A stretch of 8,399 bases of DNA from positions 1 to 8,399 of the forward strand of contig JASHYF010000006.1 of NCBI GenBank assembly GCA_030043235.1, written 5' to 3'. The notes beneath the pieces were generated by a model. The model worked only from the letters and a program-made list of their open reading frames with translations, had not been told where the DNA came from and searched no databases. The position numbers were made by a program, and so were the translations under genes. Origin of the DNA: Solirubrobacteraceae bacterium (lineage in GTDB: Bacteria; Actinomycetota; Thermoleophilia; Solirubrobacterales; Solirubrobacteraceae). Below are positions 1 through 5,349 of this stretch, piece after piece. Positions within the stretch are counted from its first letter, which is position 1. Every line of letters starts with the position of its first letter.

Positions 1-761
1 TCCGACGGCGCCTGCTGTGAGGCCGTCTGCCCGGCGACCGCCTGCTCGGGCTCACCCACCGCGGCTGGCTCAGCGGCGGGCTCACCGTCCGCGGCGGGCG
101 CAGCGGCGGGCTCACCCACCGCGGCGGGCTCTGCGGCGGGCTCTCCCACCGCGGCGGGCGCAGCGGCGGGCTCTCCCTCCGGGGAGGCTACGGGGGCGAT
201 GCGCCCGGAGAGCACGGCCTTGGAGGGGGCCATCATCATCGTCATGTTGCGTCCTTCCTGCATCGGGCGCTGCTCGACCACGCCGAGCTCGGAGAGCTCC
301 TCGGCGAGACGGTCGAGGATCGCGATGCCGCGCTCGGGGTGGGTGACCTCGCGCCCGCGGAACATGATCGTGACCTTCACCTTGTCCTTGTGGCGCAGGA
401 AGCGCTCCACGTGGTGCTTCTTGGTGTCGTAGTCGTGCTCGGCGATCTTCGGCCGGAACTTGATCTCCCTGACCGTTATCTGCTGCTGGTGCTTGCGCGC
501 CTGCTTGACCTTCTGCGCCTGCTCGTACTTGTACTTGGAGTAGTCGAGCACGCGGCACACCGGCGGGCGCGCCTCGGGGGCGACCTCCACGAGGTCGAGT
601 TCGCGTTCCTGCGCGAACGCCAGCGCGTCGGCGGTCTTCATCACGCCGATCTGCTTGCCCTCGTCGTCGATCAGGCGCACCTCGGGCACCCGAATCCGCT
701 CGTTGATCCTCGTGCTGTCCCGCTCGGGCGGGCGCCGGTCGAACCTGCGGGGAACCGGCAC
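1..761 (-). CDS. infC: Translation initiation factor IF-3, with repetitive C-terminal tail (3' end outside window)
   Basis: IF-3 binds the 30S subunit, keeps it apart from 50S and checks start-codon/initiator-tRNA pairing. The translation shows the N-domain start RINERIRVPEVRLID (residues 18-32), the block PPVCRVLDYSKYKYEQ near residues 66-81, the C-domain entry VREIKFRPK, and VKVTIMFRGRE, all IF-3 hallmarks. The core ends near APSKA at about residue 182, the usual family length. An Ala/Pro/Glu-rich tail then runs past the window edge, giving at least 253 residues. The start is GTG at 761: an in-frame TAG lies 11 codons upstream, and there is no ATG, GTG or TTG between that stop and the conserved region except this GTG. 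No good Shine-Dalgarno is visible; an AAGG lies about 12 bases upstream. The gene follows thrS on the same strand after 62 bases, a common bacterial order usually leading into rpmI and rplT. The identification is secure; the true C-terminus cannot be seen. Confidence 0.95.
   Translation of the reverse strand, partial: MPVPRRFDRRPPERDSTRINERIRVPEVRLIDDEGKQIGVMKTADALAFAQERELDLVEVAPEARPPVCRVLDYSKYKYEQAQKVKQARKHQQQITVREIKFRPKIAEHDYDTKKHHVERFLRHKDKVKVTIMFRGREVTHPERGIAILDRLAEELSELGVVEQRPMQEGRNMTMMMAPSKAVLSGRIAPVASPEGEPAAAPAAVGEPAAEPAAVGEPAAAPAADGEPAAEPAAVGEPEQAVAGQTASQQAPS
48..179 (-). repeat. 30-bp tandem repeat encoding a decapeptide in the IF-3 tail
   Basis: Four complete in-frame 30-base units (179-150, 149-120, 119-90, 89-60) and a partial fifth (59-48) encode [E/V/D]GEPAA[A/E]PAA. 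Units 1 and 3 carry AAAP and units 2 and 4 carry AAEP, so there is also a 60-base higher-order period. The unit length is a multiple of three, so copy-number change would alter tail length without breaking the frame. The encoded peptide is Pro/Ala/Glu-rich and probably disordered (inference). Confidence 0.93.
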
Positions 762-823
762 TAGCTGTGGTGGCCTTGCGTCAAGCGGACGCTACGGGTG
801 GCTGTGTGAGGATCTCGTGAGCT
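762..823 (-). other. thrS-infC intergenic spacer with a small hairpin
   Basis: This 62-base spacer lies between the thrS stop and the infC GTG. It contains a short inverted repeat (GCGTC and GACGC, at 788-792 and 778-782) with a 5-base loop, ending 16 bases before the infC start. There is no T-run and no convincing promoter, so read-through transcription from thrS is the simplest reading. Any role of the hairpin in infC translation is speculative. Confidence 0.35.
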
Positions 824-2869
824 TCAACGCGGCCTACTATAGCTCGCCGATAGCTCACCGGAAAGGCGATCTGTGAACGCCTCCACGGTCATGCTGCCGA
901 GGTCTCCGCCGTGGTGGGCGCGCACCGACACCGTTCGCTCTGCGCGCTCGCGCTCGCCAACTACCAGCATGTACGGCAGCTTGCGCAGCTCCGCCTCGCG
1001 GATCTTGCGCGCGATCGACTCGCTGCGCGCGTCGAGCTCGACGCGCAGCTCACGGGCGAGCAGCGCGTCTCTCACCTCGCTCGCATAGTCACCGAAGCGG
1101 TCGGACACCGCCAGCACGATCGCCTGCACCGGTGCCAGCCACAGCGGCAGCTCGCCGGCGTAGTGCTCGAGCATGATGCCGATGAAACGCTCGTAGGAGC
1201 CGAACAGGGCGCGGTGGATCATCACCGGCTGGTGCTCGGCGTTGTCGGCTCCCGTGTAGGTGACGCCGAAGCGCTCGGGCATCGAGTAGTCGATCTGCAC
1301 GGTGCCCAGCTGCCAGGAGCGCGCGAGCGAGTCGGTGATGTGGATGTCGATCTTCGGCCCGTAGAACGCGCCGTCGCCGGGGTTCAGCTCGTAGTGGAGG
1401 CCGCGCGCTTCGAGCGCTTTCGCGAGGTGGTCCTCGGCGCGGTCCCACATCTCATCCGAGCCGCTGCGCACCTGCGGGCGCGTGGAGAGCTCGAGGCGCA
1501 CGTCGAAGTCGAACATCGCGTAGGTGTCGAACAGCATCTCCAGGCAGCCCGCGAGCTCGTCCTGCACCTGCTCCTCGGTGCAGAAGATGTGCGCGTCGTC
1601 CTGGGCGAAGTGGCGCACCCGCAGCAGGCCGTGCAGCACGCCGGAGGCCTCGTTGCGGTGCAGCAGCCCGGGCTCTGAGTAGCGCACGGGCAGCTCGCGG
1701 TAGGAGTGGCGCTGCATCGCGAACAGGTGCAGGTGGCCGGGGCAGTTCATGGGCTTGACGCCCATCTCGCGCCCCTCGACCTCGAGCGTGAACATGTGCT
1801 CGCGGAACTTGCCCCAGTGCCCCGAGGTCTTCCACAGCTCGGCGTCGAAGATCTGCGGCGTCTTCACCTCGGTGTAGCCGCGCTCGCGCCCCATCCGCCG
1901 CGAGAGGGCCACGAGCTCGTTCCACACGATCGTCCCCGCGGGCAGCCAGAAGGCGGCGCCGGGCGAGAGATCGGAGAAGACGAACAGGCCAAGCTCGCGC
2001 CCGAGCTTGCGGTGGTCGCGCGCCCTGGCCTGCTCGATCCGCTCGAGGTGCTCGTCCAGCTCGGCCTTGGAGAAGAACGCGGTGCCGTAGATGCGCGTGA
2101 GCATCGTGCGGTTGGAGTCCCCGCGCCAGTACGCGCCGGCGACGGAGCTCAGCTTGAACGCGCCGATCGTCTTGGTGGACGGCGCGTGCGGGCCACGGCA
2201 GAGGTCCGTGAAGGGGCCGTTGGTGTAGAGCGAGACGCTGGTGATCGGATTGCCAGCCTCCGTTGCAGTCCCTCTCCCAGCTCCCCCCTCGCTGCCCGCG
2301 CCGTCTCCCACGGCGGCGGCGGAGCGGCCGTGCGCGGCCCCGCGCACGAGGTCGTCGATCAGCTCGACCTTGTAGTCCTGGCGCTCGGACAGGAAGCGCT
2401 CGCGCGCCCGCTCCACGGGCACCTCCTCGCGCACGAACGCCTCAGCCGCCTTCACGTGCGCGCGCATGCGCTCTTCGATCTTCGGGAAGTCGGCCTCCGA
2501 GATCGTCACTCCCCCGGGGAACTCGAAGTCGTAGTAGAAGCCGTCCGTGATCGGCGGCCCGATCGAGATCTTCACGCCCGGATACAGCTCCATGACCGCC
2601 GCGGCGAGCACGTGCGCGGCGTCGTGGCGGATCAGCTCTAGGGCCTTCGGCCCATCATCTTTAGTGAGGATGGCGATGTGCGCCCCGTCGGGCAGCGAGC
2701 GCGCGAGGTCGCGCAGCTGCGGGACCTCGCCGTCTTTCGCCTGCCCCACCTCGATCGCGAGCGCCGCGCGCGCGAGACCGGGGCCGATCGCCGCCGCCGC
2801 GTCGGCGCCGGTGGCGCCGTCGGGCAGCTCGAGCGGCTTGCCGTCGGGGAGCGTGACGGTCACGGACAT
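824..2869 (-). CDS. thrS: Threonine--tRNA ligase (ThrRS)
   Basis: This cytoplasmic class II synthetase charges tRNA-Thr using threonine and ATP. The 681 residues show an N-terminal TGS domain (about 1-65), then the editing domain with HDAAH (H82, H86) and DLCRGPH (C224, H228), which clears mischarged Ser-tRNA-Thr. The catalytic core has MNCPGH (C376, expected zinc ligand), the motif 2 region with HRNEASG and RVRHF, QDDAHIF (H427) and HRALFGS (H552), matching the Cys/His/His zinc set of E. coli ThrRS. The C-terminal anticodon-binding domain begins near residue 578. The protein is some 40 residues longer than the usual ~640, mainly because of a Gly/Ala-rich insert at about residues 177-208 in the editing domain. 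ATG 2869 starts exactly at the TGS domain. The frame stays open far upstream, but that extension would overlap the dsbA-like gene and matches nothing in ThrRS. No Shine-Dalgarno is clear; a strong hairpin sits just before the start. Confidence 0.97.
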   Translation of the reverse strand: MSVTVTLPDGKPLELPDGATGADAAAAIGPGLARAALAIEVGQAKDGEVPQLRDLARSLPDGAHIAILTKDDGPKALELIRHDAAHVLAAAVMELYPGVKISIGPPITDGFYYDFEFPGGVTISEADFPKIEERMRAHVKAAEAFVREEVPVERARERFLSERQDYKVELIDDLVRGAAHGRSAAAVGDGAGSEGGAGRGTATEAGNPITSVSLYTNGPFTDLCRGPHAPSTKTIGAFKLSSVAGAYWRGDSNRTMLTRIYGTAFFSKAELDEHLERIEQARARDHRKLGRELGLFVFSDLSPGAAFWLPAGTIVWNELVALSRRMGRERGYTEVKTPQIFDAELWKTSGHWGKFREHMFTLEVEGREMGVKPMNCPGHLHLFAMQRHSYRELPVRYSEPGLLHRNEASGVLHGLLRVRHFAQDDAHIFCTEEQVQDELAGCLEMLFDTYAMFDFDVRLELSTRPQVRSGSDEMWDRAEDHLAKALEARGLHYELNPGDGAFYGPKIDIHITDSLARSWQLGTVQIDYSMPERFGVTYTGADNAEHQPVMIHRALFGSYERFIGIMLEHYAGELPLWLAPVQAIVLAVSDRFGDYASEVRDALLARELRVELDARSESIARKIREAELRKLPYMLVVGERERAERTVSVRAHHGGDLGSMTVEAFTDRLSGELSASYSRPR

Positions 2870-2873
2870 CTCA

Positions 2874-2894
2874 GCCGGCAGGCTACCCGCCGGC
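2874..2894 (-). promoter_or_regulatory. GC-rich hairpin abutting the thrS start codon
   Basis: On the thrS strand, GCCGGCGGG pairs with CCTGCCGGC around a TAG loop, forming a 9-bp stem with one G-U pair. It ends 4 bases before the ATG, covering the position where a ribosome binding site would lie. ThrRS in E. coli represses its own mRNA by binding leader structures beside the start codon, so a similar translational switch is conceivable. There is no sequence proof of that, and no T-box signature is visible in the 71-base gap. Confidence 0.5.
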
Positions 2895-2940
2895 GGCGAG
2901 ACTTTCTTGAGGTGCTGGCAGGCGTGTACGCCGGGTGCGG

Positions 2941-3984
2941 TCAGGCGTGCGCGACGGCGGTCTCGCGTGGAGCGCCGGACGCTTCGGCTGCGGCCGGGAC
3001 GAGCGACCAGAGCGCGTCGTCGGCAAGCGCCTCGCGGCGAACGGCGCCCGCACCGAGCGCCTCGATCAGCGCGCGCTCGGCGGCCGCGCGGTCGGGCAGC
3101 TGGTTGTTGTGCGCCATGATCGCCGCCAGCTCCTGCGTGACGAGGCCGTCCGGGAAGCGGCGCAGCGCGTCGATCGCCTCCTCGGCCGGCGGGCGGCGCT
3201 CGAGCGCGGTGTCGAGGTTCGCGATCAGCACGTCGTAGGCCTCGATCGTCTGGAATCCGCCGGCCTCCAGCCGCTGTCCGGCCTCGTTCTCGAACACGAG
3301 CGACGGCGCCGAATAGCGCACGGGGCCGTCGGTCTGGCGCGCCTTGCCCTGGAAGTCGGTTGGCCCGCCCTCGGCCTGGCGCGTCTCGCGCTTGTCGCGC
3401 TCGTAGGCGGCGAGCGTGTCCTCGGCGTCGATCGCGGCGACGATCTCCTCGACGTCCAGGCCGTCCACGCGCGCGAGCGCCCGCGCGATGCCGGCATCCT
3501 CGTCGAGCAGCAGCGTGGTGGTGAACCACGCGAGCTGCAGCGCGCGCAGCGCCTCGTGCTCGCGCCCGGGCGCGAGCAGGCGCGTGGCGACGATCGCGCG
3601 GCAGGCGCGCGAGGTGGCGGTCACGCGGGCGCGGGGCTCCATCAACAGCGGCATGCCGAAGCGGCGGAAGTAGCCCTGCTGGCCGAGCGTGGAGCGCGTG
3701 GGGGTGTAGCCGGAATCGATGTAGCGCTGCGGGTCCTCGGCCAGTCCGATCATCACCAGGCGCCACTCGAGCTGGTCGCCGTAGCGCCAGCGCAGCACCG
3801 CAAGCGCGGGGCTCGCGGAGTACGCGAAGGGACAGCCGGGGTCGGTGAAGTGCGTGACCGCGATCCTGCCCGCCTGCCTGCCTGCCTGTGCCCCCAACGG
3901 GGGTGTGCCCCCAACGGGGGTATGCCCCGGCAGGGGGTGCGCCCTTGTCCGATCCCGCCCGCCCGTGCCCTTCGGGGTGCTCAC
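2941..3984 (-). CDS. DsbA/FrnE-like thioredoxin-fold oxidoreductase
   Basis: This 347-residue protein resembles the DsbA/FrnE/HCCA-isomerase group of the thioredoxin superfamily. The diagnostic motif is HFTDPGCPFAYSASP (residues 45-59), where DsbA and FrnE have D-x-x-C-P-W-C. Here the second cysteine is alanine (CPFA), so a classical dithiol exchange at this site is unlikely. A helical insert and the segment PSLVFENEAGQRLEAGG (about 228-244, the cis-Pro and last strand region) follow. There is no convincing signal peptide, so it is probably cytoplasmic. The first ~40 residues are encoded by simple repeats and look unconserved. The start is therefore uncertain: GTG 3984 is the first codon after an in-frame stop, and TTG 3897 would give 318 residues beginning close to the fold. 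The gene precedes thrS on the same strand by 71 bases, suggesting co-transcription. Its substrate is unknown. Confidence 0.8.
   Translation of the reverse strand: MSTPKGTGGRDRTRAHPLPGHTPVGGTPPLGAQAGRQAGRIAVTHFTDPGCPFAYSASPALAVLRWRYGDQLEWRLVMIGLAEDPQRYIDSGYTPTRSTLGQQGYFRRFGMPLLMEPRARVTATSRACRAIVATRLLAPGREHEALRALQLAWFTTTLLLDEDAGIARALARVDGLDVEEIVAAIDAEDTLAAYERDKRETRQAEGGPTDFQGKARQTDGPVRYSAPSLVFENEAGQRLEAGGFQTIEAYDVLIANLDTALERRPPAEEAIDALRRFPDGLVTQELAAIMAHNNQLPDRAAAERALIEALGAGAVRREALADDALWSLVPAAAEASGAPRETAVAHA
3873..3937 (-). repeat. Two tandem repeats (4 bp and 17 bp) at the 5' end of the dsbA-like gene
   Basis: On the plus strand, CCTG occurs four times in a row (3873-3888). It is followed by two perfect 17-base units TGTGCCCCCAACGGGGG (3887-3903, 3904-3920) and a degenerate third (3921-3937). 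Each 17-base unit is itself a small inverted repeat, CCCCC/GGGGG around AAC. Neither 4 nor 17 is a multiple of three, so gain or loss of a unit would change the reading frame between the proposed GTG start and the thioredoxin fold. Confidence 0.88.
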
Positions 3985-3994
3985 ACCAGCATGA

Positions 3995-4006
3995 TTGCAC
4001 GTGCAA
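3995..4006. promoter_or_regulatory. 12-bp perfect palindrome beside the dsbA-like start
   Basis: TTGCACGTGCAA is perfectly self-complementary and lies 11-22 bases upstream of the dsbA-like GTG, in the region shared with the divergent regulator gene. The position would allow a dimeric repressor to block expression of the dsbA-thrS-infC strand. No bound protein is known, and a chance palindrome cannot be excluded. Confidence 0.4.
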
Positions 4007-4087
4007 GCAATTCACGCGGCACTGGGCGCCGTGCTCTCCCCAGCGCGCGCTGCCGGCCTTGGACGAGCGCTGTCCGTGGATACGCTT

Positions 4088-4118
4088 GACAGCAGTATAC
4101 TACTAGTTGTCTGCTGTC
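4088..4118. promoter_or_regulatory. Inverted repeat upstream of the XRE regulator: candidate operator/promoter
   Basis: GACAGCAG (4088-4095) and CTGCTGTC (4111-4118) form a perfect 8-bp inverted repeat with a 15-base spacer. The spacer contains TATACT (4096-4101), a good -10-like hexamer, and the palindromes GTATAC and ACTAGT. This stretch is clearly less GC-rich than its surroundings. It ends 25 bases before the regulator ATG, so a protein bound here would cover the -10 and probable transcription start, the usual layout for autorepression. A matching -35 at normal distance from TATACT is not visible, which lowers confidence in the promoter itself. Confidence 0.5.
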
Positions 4119-4143
4119 TGGATGTTGCATCTCGCGAAATGCG

Positions 4144-4398
4144 ATGTTTCTGGTTGTGTCAGCCCCCACCCAGGTCGACCCGGCGCTTGCGTCAACCGTA
4201 CGGCGCATGCGCGTGGAGCGTGGCGACACGCAAGAGGATCTGGCGCATAGAGCGGGCCTGACGGTGGCGGCGTTCGCGCGCATCGAGCGCGGGCACGCCA
4301 ACCCCACGTGGACGACCGTCAGACGCATCGCGGCCGCCCTCGAGGTCAGCCTGTCGACCCTCGCCGAGGCGGTCGAACGCTCGAAGGCTCGACATTAG
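4144..4398 (+). CDS. Small XRE-family (Cro/CI-type) helix-turn-helix regulator
   Basis: This 84-residue protein is almost entirely one HTH_3/XRE domain (about residues 17-72). TVRRMRVERGDTQEDLAHRAG is followed by the recognition-helix region TVAAFARIERG (40-50) and then ANPTWTTVRRIAAALEVSL. The pattern Q-E-D-L-A near residue 30 and I-E-R-G-x-x-N-P are typical of this family. It has no sensor, dimerisation or toxin/antitoxin partner domain, so its signal is unknown. The start is ATG 4144. GTG 4156 would remove four hydrophobic residues, and no Shine-Dalgarno distinguishes them. The gene is divergent from the dsbA-thrS-infC strand and convergent with the sulfotransferase. The inverted repeat just upstream is a plausible binding site for its own product (inference). 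Single-domain XRE proteins like this occur both as stand-alone regulators and as remnants of mobile elements; no mobile element is seen nearby. Confidence 0.85.
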   Translation: MFLVVSAPTQVDPALASTVRRMRVERGDTQEDLAHRAGLTVAAFARIERGHANPTWTTVRRIAAALEVSLSTLAEAVERSKARH

Positions 4399-4444
4399 AG
4401 ATGTCTTGCCGCCCGCGCGCGAGGGCGGCGCCTCTCGATATCTC
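4398..4444. terminator. Two-tier hairpin between convergent genes (putative bidirectional terminator)
   Basis: An inner perfect 7-bp stem, GCCGCCC (4408-4414) with GGGCGGC (4423-4429), is enclosed by an outer 8-bp pairing of GAGATGTC (4398-4405) with GATATCTC (4437-4444), including one G-U pair in plus-strand RNA. It begins in the TAG stop of the regulator and ends 3 bases before the end of the convergent sulfotransferase gene. No T-run follows on either side, as is common for actinobacterial terminators. Confidence 0.6.
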
Positions 4445-4447
4445 CCT

Positions 4448-5302
4448 TCAGTGCGTGCTCGGCACCGGCTCCGGCGTCTCGAGCGCCAGGAGATGCTCGT
4501 CGAAGCGGGCGACCCATTCCTCTGAGACCTCGTCGGCTTGGACGGAAAGGCGCGGCGCCTCGGGGATGTGGCCCTCGGGCGCGGGGATTCCGAGATGCGC
4601 GAGGACGCGGGCGATGACGGCGTCTGTGCTCTCGGCAAGCTCCTCGTAGGTGAGCTTCAGCGGCTCATAGCCGAGGCCGAGGAAGTACGCGTCCCACGAG
4701 GCGTCGTGAGCGGTCAGCTGGCGCACGAGGTAGTTGATCGCGCGGAAGGAGAACACCGGCTCGATCGCGGCCGTGCCCTCATCGCCGGTCTCGCGCTTCC
4801 ACGCCTGCGTCTGCACCGCCTTCCACAGCGAGACCGCCTGGCGCACCTTGTTCTCGCGCGTGATCTGGATGTAGCGCAAGCCGGGGAAGGCGCGCGCGAG
4901 CAGCTCCGGAAGCGGCCGGCCGGCCATTCCCTCGATCCCGCGCAACAGCTGGGCGAAGTCGCCGAGATAGCCCCACATGAGCTTCGCGCCGAACACGCCG
5001 TTGGGCGTCGTGCCCGCCGCGAGCGCCCACGCGAGGTAGCGGTCGTAGGTGTCTGGGTGCCACAGCGGGTTCGGTTTGGCCATGCCGTCGGGCATCTCGC
5101 GGAACGCCAGGCGCTCGATGATGTTTGCGTGCCGCGCCGGATCGAAGTACTCGTGCGGACGTCGCGGGCGCCCGGAGCGGCACAGCGCCTCGAAGTACTC
5201 CTCCGGGTGTCCGGCCACTCCCGTCTCGTCGAGCGCGCGGCACAGTAGAGTGCTGCCGCTTCGCGGCGTCGCGCACACGAGGTAGGAGAGCATCGGCGTC
5301 AT
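4448..5302 (-). CDS. Stf0-like PAPS-dependent sulfotransferase
   Basis: Stf0-type sulfotransferases move a sulfuryl group from PAPS to a sugar hydroxyl; the mycobacterial prototype acts on trehalose. From ATG 5302 the protein has 284 residues, close to the family length. The 5'-phosphosulfate loop is YLVCATPRSGSTLLCRAL (residues 7-24), followed by TGVAGHPEEYF, whose second Glu (E35) aligns with the proposed catalytic base E36 of mycobacterial Stf0. PNGVFGAKLMW (100-110) and ITRENKVRQAVSLWKAVQT (147-165, 3'-phosphate contact region) are equally characteristic, as is SEEWVARF near the C-terminus. ATG 5302 leaves about the same lead-in as Stf0. GTG 5341 (297 residues) and ATG 5293 are alternatives, and none has a clear ribosome binding site. 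The gene is divergent from a sulfatase, suggesting linked sulfate metabolism. The acceptor substrate cannot be read from the sequence; trehalose, another glycan or a glycolipid are all possible. Confidence 0.9.
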   Translation of the reverse strand: MTPMLSYLVCATPRSGSTLLCRALDETGVAGHPEEYFEALCRSGRPRRPHEYFDPARHANIIERLAFREMPDGMAKPNPLWHPDTYDRYLAWALAAGTTPNGVFGAKLMWGYLGDFAQLLRGIEGMAGRPLPELLARAFPGLRYIQITRENKVRQAVSLWKAVQTQAWKRETGDEGTAAIEPVFSFRAINYLVRQLTAHDASWDAYFLGLGYEPLKLTYEELAESTDAVIARVLAHLGIPAPEGHIPEAPRLSVQADEVSEEWVARFDEHLLALETPEPVPSTH

Positions 5303-5349
5303 CGCGGAGAAGCCCACAGCAAACGCACTGACCTGGTGCACAATACTCC
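5303..5349. promoter_or_regulatory. Short divergent intergenic region between sulfotransferase and sulfatase
   Basis: Only 47 bases (or 8, if the sulfotransferase starts at GTG 5341) separate two divergent genes, so their promoters must overlap here or lie within the coding ends. AATACT (5342-5347) and the palindrome GTGCAC (5336-5341) are present, but no properly spaced -35/-10 pair or Shine-Dalgarno is seen on either strand. Leaderless or nearly leaderless mRNAs are therefore likely. The call rests on gene orientation. Confidence 0.35.

Noticed and set aside
911..2641. Two long plus-strand open frames (911-1678 and 1706-2641) opposite thrS
   Set aside because: They mirror thrS codon structure, have no domain features, and have no separate start signals.
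2870..2940. T-box riboswitch upstream of thrS
   Set aside because: The gap is only 71 bases and lacks the conserved T-box sequence containing TGGNACC, so it is too short for a full element.
3887..3937. The CCCCC/GGGGG hairpin units as transcription terminators
   Set aside because: They lie at the 5' end of a gene, stems are only 5 bp, and no gene ends there; a tandem repeat is the better description.
2870..4015. N-terminal extension of the thrS frame to 4015, giving a 1063-residue fusion
   Set aside because: The extension runs out of frame through the dsbA-like gene, is low-complexity Arg/Ala, and ThrRS begins naturally with its TGS domain at ATG 2869.
2935..4089. Plus-strand open frame of 384 codons opposite the dsbA-like gene
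   Set aside because: It is a compositional shadow; the minus-strand frame contains the thioredoxin-fold motif.
4086..4091. TTGACA as the -35 box of the XRE promoter
   Set aside because: The hexamer is perfect, but TATACT begins only 4 bases later and nothing -10-like occurs 16-19 bases downstream, so the two cannot belong to one normal promoter.
3981..4328. Minus-strand frame of 115 codons overlapping the XRE gene
   Set aside because: It overlaps a well-supported HTH domain on the other strand, spans the candidate operator, and has no recognisable motif.
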